Of a DNA stretch of 21,679 nt, positions 14,903-21,679 are shown one piece after another (within the stretch, counting starts at the first letter, position 1; the number at the start of each line of letters is the position of its first letter). The notes under the pieces were generated by a model. The model searched no databases. It was not told the origin of the DNA and worked only from the letters and a program-made list of their open reading frames with translations. The stretch comes from JBCBKZ01 sp039026975 (lineage in GTDB: Bacteria > Bacteroidota > Bacteroidia > J057), in NCBI GenBank assembly GCA_039026975.1, contig JBCCLI010000071.1, forward strand, positions 1 to 21,679, written 5' to 3'. The translations under genes were made by a program, and so were the position numbers.

Positions 14903-17900
14903 ATGAAGTGTAAGGGAATCGGAGGGACATTTCTTAGCTTCTTATTTTTCACGCTTATCCTGGGTGGAGGGGTGCTAACTGCACAAGTCTCCCCAGAAGA
15001 GTCTGTCCCGGAAACTCCTGAGGCACAGGAAGAAGTAGCGGAAGAAAGCCCTGCCCAAGACCCCTCCTCTCCTGCTGACAGTACCCAACAAAAGGCCCCC
15101 GAACCAGAACCGGCTCCCGAACCAGAGAAACCCCAAATAGATCCCATGTTCATCCCCAAAGAAGTAGTGGCTGATCTGTCAGATAAAATTACAGCAGGAT
15201 TTGCCAAGGACGGAGCAGAGATAGAACCTGGGAGTATGTTCTTCAATGTATTCAAAGTTAAAAATGAGTCTGATCAGGATTTTGAGCTTTCTCTAAACTT
15301 TGAGATTCCTGATCCGGGTAGAACTAAGGTGATTCTTCAACCAACTGATGCAAAACCTTTCTTGCTGGAAGCGGGAAAGTCTAAGTTTATTCCTGTCAGA
15401 GTAGGCTTTCCTTCAGATGTAGAAGGAGGAAAACAGCATGAAGTAAAAGTTAGCTTATACTCCGCTGAGAAAGGGGGAAACATACTGCCCTTTAGTTCAG
15501 CTACCGTGACTGTGAAGGCAATGAGCAAGTGGAAGATGTGGGCACCTTCAACCAAAGCCATATCTAACTCTGGAGATGAGTCCTACACACCCGTGATCGT
15601 TAGGTTACTCAATGAGGGAAATGTGCTAGAGAAGCTGGATTTTAAAGCTATAGGAGGAGAACTGATTGTATTACAGAAAGGGAAAAAAGGAAAGTATGAA
15701 GAGATATTAGACTTGAAACCCAGAATGGATACCACCCTCAAGGTGTTTGCCAGGTGTCAGCCTTATGATCCTGCAGAAAACCAGGGAGATAAGGTAAAGC
15801 TGGTAATATCAGCTCAGGGAGAAATGGATTCTGTAGCTAAAGAGGTGATTATAGGGTTTGAGAGTATGAGTTCCGACTATAAAAACAGGATAAGCGAAGA
15901 GGAATCACCCTTAATTTTTTCTATTAATCAAAGTAACCTGGGGAGTGCAAATAGCACTACGGCTATTACCTTAAGTGGGAACATCCTGCTCAAAAATGAC
16001 CGAGCTATCAGTTATTCTTATGGCTTTCAGGATAGCTATTTCGGTGGCCCTGGTGGAAGCTTTGGAGATACCTACATAAAGAAAGCCAGCTTTTCCCTTG
16101 GCTATACTGACAAGAAAAATGCACTTAGACTAGGGAGTATAGGGGGAGGAATGACTACCTCTACTTCCGGGATGGGGATAGCTTATACCAGGGCCCTGGA
16201 GGATGGACAGTTTGACTTAGTATTAGCCAAGAAAAAGAATAATGGAGGGTTTGGGGTAGCTACCTCTTTTGATAAGGTGGTAACAGATAATTTTAAGGCT
16301 AAGGCGGGCCTAACAGTAGACTTAGATAAGGCCGCAGGCGAACTAGTGGTAGCTCCCGGCCTAGCCACCAGTTTTTTACTGGCAAACCGGCATAACTTCA
16401 GCATCTCTACTGGGATGACCCACCAGAAATTTATAGCTACGGAGACTCCCAAACAGAAATCAGGGGTAGGATACCAGCTGAATTATGGAATGAAGTACAA
16501 CAACTTAAGCCTAGCCGCTAAAAGTGTGTATGGTAGTAAGGACTACCTGGGAGGGAATGCTGGCTTATTCAGGAATGAGCTCACCGCAGGGCTGAAAATG
16601 GGTACAAGTACCCTTAAAGTCAAATTGGTAAACAGTGTAAAAAATAATGATAAGCGAGATGATGATGATAGGGTTGTTTCTACCGGAAGGACTGTAGCTA
16701 ACAGGATTAGTACCAGCTACTCTTTCCGGATAGGGAATATGCCTTTTTCTTCGGGATTCGACTTTGATAATAGCTCTACCGTGGTGGACATAGCAGGAGA
16801 TATCAGTTCTTACACAAACCAGGCTATGCGGTTCAGGCTAGGGACAGGTATAAAGCTTCCTAATATGGGACTGGCACTAGCGCCTAGTGTCAATTTAGGT
16901 ATTAACAGAACCAAAAGATCTACTACAGCTAATGCGGGGGAAGGGGCCATGTATGGCCCTCCTGAGTTAAACCTGGAAAGTGGAATTAACGGAACCTTCA
17001 AAGACGGAGGCTTTAGCCTGGGATATACGAGAAAAGCTATGGCACCTACAGGAGAAGAAGATGAGTTATCTTATGCCCAATCCCTCAATTTCGGGATTAA
17101 TAGAAGCTGGGCTTTAATGGAAGAAAAACTGGGCTTAAACGTCTCTGCCAGTGCTGACTACCAGGTAGAGGAAAAAAATCTTCAAACTTCTATCAATACA
17201 CAAGTGACCTATGAGACGGAGGATGGGTGGCAGTTTAGCTTATCGGCGGATATAGATCCTACTAAAGTAGCTTCAAGTGATCCCTCTGGCGCAGTGAACG
17301 TTAATGCTAGCGCCCGGAAAGCCTTAGATATGAACCAGCCCAGGTTAAAGTATTATAATTTGAAAATGGTCTTCTTTAAGGACTTTGATGGAAACCGGGA
17401 ACTGAATAAGCATGATGAAGGGATTAGCAATGTCTTAGCTATAGCAGAAAGATCTAAGGATCCCGTCCTGACAGAAGAAGGTTTACAGACCATTAAATTT
17501 GAATCTCCTCCCCTTATCTCTAATGAAGATGGCTTTATCAAGTTTGCTAAAATTCCTATGGGCTATTATATCGTAGGCATAGAAGAACTCTTTCAGCCTA
17601 TGCAGTTTATGAACCTGGAAGGGATGGAGTTTGAAGTAAACATGAAGGGCCATACCACTTTGTATGTTCCCTACTGCAAGAGTATTACCATAGTAGGAAA
17701 GACCACTATCACCCGGGATCAATACTCTAGAGAAGTAGGCGTAACCCCCAAAAACATACGGGTAACTGTGAAAGATGCTAATGGGGAGCTATATCATACC
17801 CTTACAGATCACCAGGGAAATTATACTATCAGTGTCCCCCTTACCCAACATTACACAGTGAGCATGAAAAACGTATTAGGAAGAAAATTTGAGCTTGTAG

Positions 17901-17995
17901 GCTCAGAGCAAGAGATAAAATTTGAAGAAGAGAAAATGAGATACAAGATAGACTTCCAATACAAAGAGAAAGGAAGATCTGTTAACTTCGGCTAG
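14903..17995 (+). CDS. Large outer-membrane protein: Ig-like domains, beta-barrel, usher/SdrD-like C-terminal domains
   Basis: A 1030-residue protein with a signal peptide (about 1-27, hydrophobic core FLSFLFFTLILGGGVL, likely cut after TAQ). A disordered Pro/Glu linker (about 28-78) follows, then two Ig-like beta-sandwiches (about 92-205 and 206-320). The first has KVKNESDQDFELSLNFEI and a residues-for-PapD-like pattern, EAGKSKFIPVRVGFP. Residues about 335-815 are a long series of alternating, glycine-rich amphipathic strands (for example YIKKASFSLGYTDKKNALRLG), consistent with a large outer-membrane beta-barrel. The C-terminus has an SdrD B-like/usher-like domain (about 820-925, VFFKDFDGNRELNKHDEGIS) and a carboxypeptidase-regulatory-like domain (about 948-1000, VTVKDANGELYHTLTDHQGNY). 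I do not recognise a named family. The closest functional analogue by layout is a fimbrial usher, but this is inference. There is no T9SS tail. The preceding signalling operon is on the same strand. Confidence 0.85.
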   Translation: MKCKGIGGTFLSFLFFTLILGGGVLTAQVSPEESVPETPEAQEEVAEESPAQDPSSPADSTQQKAPEPEPAPEPEKPQIDPMFIPKEVVADLSDKITAGFAKDGAEIEPGSMFFNVFKVKNESDQDFELSLNFEIPDPGRTKVILQPTDAKPFLLEAGKSKFIPVRVGFPSDVEGGKQHEVKVSLYSAEKGGNILPFSSATVTVKAMSKWKMWAPSTKAISNSGDESYTPVIVRLLNEGNVLEKLDFKAIGGELIVLQKGKKGKYEEILDLKPRMDTTLKVFARCQPYDPAENQGDKVKLVISAQGEMDSVAKEVIIGFESMSSDYKNRISEEESPLIFSINQSNLGSANSTTAITLSGNILLKNDRAISYSYGFQDSYFGGPGGSFGDTYIKKASFSLGYTDKKNALRLGSIGGGMTTSTSGMGIAYTRALEDGQFDLVLAKKKNNGGFGVATSFDKVVTDNFKAKAGLTVDLDKAAGELVVAPGLATSFLLANRHNFSISTGMTHQKFIATETPKQKSGVGYQLNYGMKYNNLSLAAKSVYGSKDYLGGNAGLFRNELTAGLKMGTSTLKVKLVNSVKNNDKRDDDDRVVSTGRTVANRISTSYSFRIGNMPFSSGFDFDNSSTVVDIAGDISSYTNQAMRFRLGTGIKLPNMGLALAPSVNLGINRTKRSTTANAGEGAMYGPPELNLESGINGTFKDGGFSLGYTRKAMAPTGEEDELSYAQSLNFGINRSWALMEEKLGLNVSASADYQVEEKNLQTSINTQVTYETEDGWQFSLSADIDPTKVASSDPSGAVNVNASARKALDMNQPRLKYYNLKMVFFKDFDGNRELNKHDEGISNVLAIAERSKDPVLTEEGLQTIKFESPPLISNEDGFIKFAKIPMGYYIVGIEELFQPMQFMNLEGMEFEVNMKGHTTLYVPYCKSITIVGKTTITRDQYSREVGVTPKNIRVTVKDANGELYHTLTDHQGNYTISVPLTQHYTVSMKNVLGRKFELVGSEQEIKFEEEKMRYKIDFQYKEKGRSVNFG

Positions 17996-18011
17996 TTTTT
18001 TCCACTGCTGC

Positions 18012-18608
18012 CTACTTATAGGCTATTTCCTGAAAGACCCTGCGTTTAATCCCTTCCCACTCATCTACTAGAATGCTGTAGTAAATGGTATCTCTCCTTC
18101 TGCCATCGTGCATAACAGTGTGGCTTCTCAGAATTCCCTCCTCTACTGCTCCTACTTTCTGCATGGCTCTGCGAGATTGCTGGTTTAACACATCTGTCTT
18201 CAGCTCCAGTCTCACTATTCCAAGGGCCTCAAATGCATATTGGAATAGAAGAAACTTGGCAGCGTGGTTAATCCCTTTCCCTTGAAAGGCTTTACCTAGC
18301 CAGGTATGACCTATTTCAATTCTATAATTAGCGGGAGAATAGTTGAGATAGCTGGTACTACCATAAACCTGCTGGTTATGAAGGTCCTCTATCACAAAGG
18401 CATATCTACTTTTCAGCATTCTCTCTCCCAAGGCCCGCTGAATATATTTATTCAAGTCTTCAGAACTAGCTACTTTTGAAGGAGTATATCTCCAAATGCT
18501 AGGATCTGTGGCTATGGGAAGTAAAGCATGGGCATCATCTGGCTTGAGAGGTCTTATTCTGATCCGCTCATTTTCCAGCACTATATCAGAGGCAAAAGAT
18601 AAGGCCAT
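18012..18608 (-). CDS. GNAT-family N-acetyltransferase (RimJ/RimL type)
   Basis: A 198-residue cytoplasmic acetyltransferase with the layout of the Acetyltransf_3 (RimJ/RimL) group. It opens LENERIRIRPLKPDDAHALL (11-30). A central strand, RIEIGHTWLGKAFQGKGINH (96-115), contains the acetyl-CoA pyrophosphate loop Q109-G-K-G-I. The C-terminal section, RLELKTDVLNQQSRRAMQKVG (133-153), ends in the variant-tolerant EEGILRSHTVMHDGRRRDTIYYSIL block that is highly typical of this group. The donor is acetyl-CoA; the acceptor (protein N-terminus or small molecule) cannot be told. It converges on the outer-membrane gene with only 16 bases between the stop codons, so the two must share or lack a terminator. 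The start ATG is the first in frame. Confidence 0.93.
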   Translation of the reverse strand: MALSFASDIVLENERIRIRPLKPDDAHALLPIATDPSIWRYTPSKVASSEDLNKYIQRALGERMLKSRYAFVIEDLHNQQVYGSTSYLNYSPANYRIEIGHTWLGKAFQGKGINHAAKFLLFQYAFEALGIVRLELKTDVLNQQSRRAMQKVGAVEEGILRSHTVMHDGRRRDTIYYSILVDEWEGIKRRVFQEIAYK

Positions 18609-18713
18609 AGGCGAAATATTGGCATAAAATCTATTAGGTTCAAATAATTAAATATATTTTTTATGAACATTTCGTTAGTCAGTTTGATATGAAGGTTCAG
18701 CAGTAAGAATAGG

Positions 18714-18871
18714 AGGATGATAAGAGATGTCTTCTTCCCCTATTTTAAGGCTACTACCAAAATGGAGTCCATAGGGTGGATGTAGATATCTCAGGGCTGG
18801 TATGGATTGTGGACGGATTTCAACCTGGCATGGCTAATACGCATGCCTTAACCAAGATTGACCTTGTATAG
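18714..18871 (+). pseudogene. Probable decayed 3' end of an unidentified gene
   Basis: In the 364-base gap between the acetyltransferase and helicase genes, the plus-strand frame from 18749 to the TAG at 18871 encodes 40 residues of protein-like composition (GYYQNGVHRVDVDISG, then GLVWIVDGFQPGMANTHAL, ending LTKIDLV). No plausible start codon or ribosome site precedes it in that frame; a TAA at 18746 closes it. A frame-shifted stretch just upstream (MIRDVFFPYF from 18717) could be a continuation broken by a single-base indel. A strong hairpin begins three bases after the TAG, as a terminator would. I do not recognise the protein. It could also be chance open sequence. Confidence 0.3.
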
Positions 18872-18873
18872 GT

Positions 18874-18903
18874 AAGCGGGACGTAGGTAATTACGTCCCG
18901 CTT
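18874..18903. terminator. Perfect GC-rich hairpin, 12-bp arms, no T-run
   Basis: AAGCGGGACGTA (18874-18885) and TACGTCCCGCTT (18892-18903) are exact reverse complements around a six-base loop, GGTAAT. It begins three bases after the stop of the presumed decayed gene and lies about 70 bases downstream of the helicase stop on the other strand, so it may terminate either. Neither side carries the T-run of an intrinsic terminator. Confidence 0.5.
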
Positions 18904-18972
18904 GCAGGTAGTCTATGTGAACTATTTTACTTGATAGGGATCATATCTATTTTTCCACTAAAACCCTCAGCC

Positions 18973-21679
18973 TTATTCCTCTCTCTCCTCTTCCCCTTCA
19001 ACATCACTGGACAGGTAGGTGCGAATAAAGAGTCTTAATTCTTCCATGACCTCTTGCTTACTATACATCCATTGGAGAGGCTGGACACGGAAAAATTGCC
19101 AGCCGGCTCTTTCCAGTACGAGCTGCTGACGGATAGCTTCCTTGGCAGATACATGCCTATTATCATCACACATGATGGCCAATTTCCGACCCTCCGTGAT
19201 GATAGCCAGATCAATTCTGTAAGGCCCCATTTTTAGGTTACTAGAAAGGTGCTTAGCCCAGCCTATGTGGATCAGTCCATCACACACCTCCTTAGCTAGG
19301 GGGGAACACATTTCTGCCTTGGCTTTAAGGGCATGTATGTCTATGTGTTCATGCTCCTCTATTTGGTAATCCTGATAGTAGTTGATGATCTTACTCCTTA
19401 AACACTCAGGGTTCATCATGCCCACAGCATCAGGATGAATACTGTGAAGAAGGATGGATTTTTCTCTTGCCCTACTGGCTGCCACATTATATATCCGTAG
19501 CATTTCTTCTCCCATGACAGCTCTTGGAGGCTTCATTCTCCCTTGCTTATCTATCTTATGGCTGGCACTGATAGTGAGAATCATCACATCTCGCTCATCA
19601 CCCTGGAACTTACGAGAAGTTCCCACCAGTATATTGAGTTCATCCTCATACTTTCTGATTTGGGGGTGAGCCGTGAGCTTCCTGATCAGGGTTTCCCTAT
19701 GTCCCTCATTAGAGGCATCCAGGGTGAGCACCCCTATAGAGGGTAAAGCTGGTAAATGCCCGGATTCATAATCTGTAATTAAATCCAGAATGAGCTTTAA
19801 TACCTTATCTACTATTCTGGCCTTTTTCTGATCATCAGCCTGATCTGCTATATATTGAACTTCAACAGCAGGGCCATACCTATCATCTGTAGCTGTTTTT
19901 AGGGGAATGATCTGCTGATTGTATACATATCTGTTACAGAAATCTATGATTTCAGGCCTACATCTAAAATGCTCCCTAAGGGTTACTATGTTAGGATAAA
20001 TGACACCACTCAGGGTATAGATACTGGTAGTTCTATTGTTAATGTTAAACTGCTGCCTGAAGGGATGGTGCATCATATGCCTGTTTAATAGCTGATTAGT
20101 CCGCTCAATAGGGAATAAGTTTGGCTGAACTGAAGCTGAAGTCTGGTTTTCATCCCCTACTATCACACATTTCTTAGCCCTGTAAATGAGGTTGAGCATA
20201 CTTATATCACACTGACTGGCTTCATCTATAATCAGTAAGTCAAACTGACCCGGCTGTGGATCAGGGAAGAAAGTGATAGCGGTATCTTGCTGCATGATCC
20301 AGATAGGCACTACATGACGGGCCCGCTGCATGTTAGCTACAGCTGACTCCATATTTCTGGCTGTATTTTTCCCATAGCCTTTACCTATGTTAATTAGGTC
20401 ATTTCGCCAGGCAGACAGGGCTGATTTTTCCTCATCACTCACTATCCTGGAGCGGTGATACCATGTCTGGTAAGCTACTAGCTCACTAATGAGCCACTCT
20501 CGCTTCTTCTTCAGTTGTTGGAGGGCTTTAAAATGTCCTTGATTTTCCTCTACTCGCGCCAAAATAGTCTGAATAAGCTGGCTCACCATACTTCCATACA
20601 CTTCCTCATTTAGCTCCTGCCAAAGATTTCCTGTAAGTTCTTCCGTAACTACAGGTACCTCCTCCAATCTACTCTTAAGTAGGTAGGTAGTTTCTGGGGC
20701 TAGTGCCTCGCTATGCGTAAAAGCTTCCTCTGCTTTTTCTATTAAGAGCTTTCTAGCATAGGCATACTCCACCTTGCTTTTAGCTGCTTCATAAGCAGTG
20801 GGGTTCAGCTTTACGCAGGCCTCCCACACTTCTTGCACAGATGCATGTACATCGGGTCCTTTCTGAGAATGAAGTAACTGTAAGAACTCTGCCAGGGTCT
20901 GCTTGGCATAGTTGTACGTTAACCAGGATGGAACTTTTAATAGCCATTCCCATTGACGTGCCAGGTAGGCATTTTCAGGATTCACTATAGGTAGTCCGTA
21001 TGTATGTAAATACTGATTGAAGGGCCCAATAGCTTGTAAGGCCTGGATTACATTTAACATAGCCTCACCTGCTTTTTCTAGCTGATCAGGACTAAGCGTT
21101 ATTTCTGCCTGTGCATACACATTACTCACCAGGGTAAACCAGCTTTTCTGAGCTTGTTTGTAGCCTACCCATTCTTCTAACAACAGTAACTGAGAACGAG
21201 TAGCCAGGGGAATAGCATCTATTTCACATAGCCAATAGGCTTTTGCCCATGAGGGTAGCATTTTCTTTTTGAGGTTGGGAAGTTTCTCCTTTTCCCCAAA
21301 CTTTTCTTTGAGAAAGCGTATCTGCTGTAGCAGTACTTCTGGCTCTACAACTGCTAATTCTCCCACTTCAAAAGTATGTGCCAGTAAACTGGACTTCCCT
21401 CCATGCAGAATTTCTGGATACTCTTCCGCTAGCCCTAGCAGCTCAGCTGTTTTGATAGATGGATGGGTAAGTAGAGGAGCTGCCTCTATCAGATAGGCCA
21501 TTTCCTTAGATATGGCATCTGTATATTCCCGCCATTCTGCCTTATCTATATGCAAGGGGACAGAGGTTAGGTTTTCAGTCCCTAGGATCTCCTTAGAAGT
21601 GAGAATATCATGGCTAAGCCTCTGGAAGTCAGTAGCTTCCATCCAGCCTTCTGTAGATGGAAAGCTGTAAGCCAGTAAC
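18973..21679 (-). CDS. Superfamily-1 helicase with C-terminal Vsr/MTES_1575-like nuclease domain, 5'-truncated
   Basis: The frame stays open to the right edge, 12 codons beyond the ATG at 21642, so the start lies outside. Residues are counted from that ATG (889 to the stop). After about 440 mostly helical residues come the SF1 motifs: VVPIWIM (444-450), Walker B/motif II DEASQ (473-477), motif III GDENQ (496-500), REHFRC (556-561), motif V FQGDERDVMIL (679-689) and motif VI NVAASRAR (719-726). The Walker A loop is not visible and should lie upstream of the window, as expected for a family with a long insertion between the first two motifs. The C-terminal domain (about 770-875) resembles the Vsr-like MTES_1575 endonuclease (RIDLAIITEGRKLAI, ERAGWQFFRVQPLQW), but the usual E-C-D reads M824-C-D. 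The family is found in DNA repair and defence settings; the role here is unknown. Confidence 0.9.
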   Translation of the reverse strand, partial: LLAYSFPSTEGWMEATDFQRLSHDILTSKEILGTENLTSVPLHIDKAEWREYTDAISKEMAYLIEAAPLLTHPSIKTAELLGLAEEYPEILHGGKSSLLAHTFEVGELAVVEPEVLLQQIRFLKEKFGEKEKLPNLKKKMLPSWAKAYWLCEIDAIPLATRSQLLLLEEWVGYKQAQKSWFTLVSNVYAQAEITLSPDQLEKAGEAMLNVIQALQAIGPFNQYLHTYGLPIVNPENAYLARQWEWLLKVPSWLTYNYAKQTLAEFLQLLHSQKGPDVHASVQEVWEACVKLNPTAYEAAKSKVEYAYARKLLIEKAEEAFTHSEALAPETTYLLKSRLEEVPVVTEELTGNLWQELNEEVYGSMVSQLIQTILARVEENQGHFKALQQLKKKREWLISELVAYQTWYHRSRIVSDEEKSALSAWRNDLINIGKGYGKNTARNMESAVANMQRARHVVPIWIMQQDTAITFFPDPQPGQFDLLIIDEASQCDISMLNLIYRAKKCVIVGDENQTSASVQPNLFPIERTNQLLNRHMMHHPFRQQFNINNRTTSIYTLSGVIYPNIVTLREHFRCRPEIIDFCNRYVYNQQIIPLKTATDDRYGPAVEVQYIADQADDQKKARIVDKVLKLILDLITDYESGHLPALPSIGVLTLDASNEGHRETLIRKLTAHPQIRKYEDELNILVGTSRKFQGDERDVMILTISASHKIDKQGRMKPPRAVMGEEMLRIYNVAASRAREKSILLHSIHPDAVGMMNPECLRSKIINYYQDYQIEEHEHIDIHALKAKAEMCSPLAKEVCDGLIHIGWAKHLSSNLKMGPYRIDLAIITEGRKLAIMCDDNRHVSAKEAIRQQLVLERAGWQFFRVQPLQWMYSKQEVMEELRLFIRTYLSSDVEGEEEREE

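Noticed and set aside
14899..15255. Minus-strand frame of 118 codons over the start of the outer-membrane protein gene
   Set aside because: It is the shadow of the Pro/Glu linker; its Ser/Gly-rich sequence follows from that composition.
18973..21679. Helicase as a member of a named anti-phage defence system
   Set aside because: The upstream part and any partner genes lie outside the window, and the visible neighbours are not defence genes, so no system can be assigned.
1..21679. CRISPR arrays, rRNA, tRNA and intact insertion sequences
   Set aside because: Looked for by eye on both strands; no regularly spaced repeats, transposase frames or RNA-gene signatures found.

Overview
The window looks like chromosomal DNA of a Bacteroidota bacterium, most likely of the Cytophagales or a related order. 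The evidence is a cell-surface protein with SprB-type repeats and a type IX secretion (T9SS) sorting tail, a LysS with the C-terminal extension common in this phylum, a DUF983 protein, a DUF349 repeat protein, an ECF sigma / single-pass anti-sigma / Spy-like sensor triplet, and start codons that mostly lack a Shine-Dalgarno sequence. I see no rRNA, tRNA, CRISPR array or intact insertion sequence.

Layout. Bases 1-2085 (+) are the 3' part of a T9SS cargo protein whose start lies before the window. It abuts, stop codon to stop codon, a minus-strand gene (2086-3354) that looks like a degenerate aminoglycoside-phosphotransferase-fold protein. After a structured 335-base divergent intergenic region come a DUF983 membrane protein (3690-4103) and then an operon of ECF sigma factor, putative anti-sigma factor and periplasmic sensor (4209-6008). 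A bidirectional hairpin separates this from the minus-strand DUF349 gene (6044-8635), which lies downstream of lysS (8819-10543, minus).

Divergent from lysS is a tightly packed signalling operon (10847-14767, +): a FIST-domain sensor, a hybrid histidine kinase with internal receiver and HPt domains, and a LytTR response regulator. Together they contain every domain of a multistep phosphorelay. A 20-base near-palindrome lies 35 bases before its first codon. Next on the same strand is a 1030-residue outer-membrane protein (14903-17995) in which Ig-like domains, a predicted beta-barrel and usher/SdrD-like C-terminal domains are joined. A GNAT acetyltransferase follows on the minus strand (18012-18608).

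A 364-base gap then holds what appears to be the decayed 3' end of a gene, followed at once by a perfect 12-bp-arm hairpin. The window closes with the C-terminal part of a large superfamily-1 helicase (minus, 18973 to the right edge) fused to a Vsr/MTES_1575-like nuclease domain whose expected catalytic glutamate is methionine.

The items most worth a second look are the FIST/hybrid-kinase/LytTR phosphorelay (resembling NosP-type nitric-oxide sensing modules), the usher-like fusion protein, the degenerate nuclease on the helicase, the degenerate kinase-fold protein, and a motif shared between the regions upstream of the DUF983 gene and the sigma operon.
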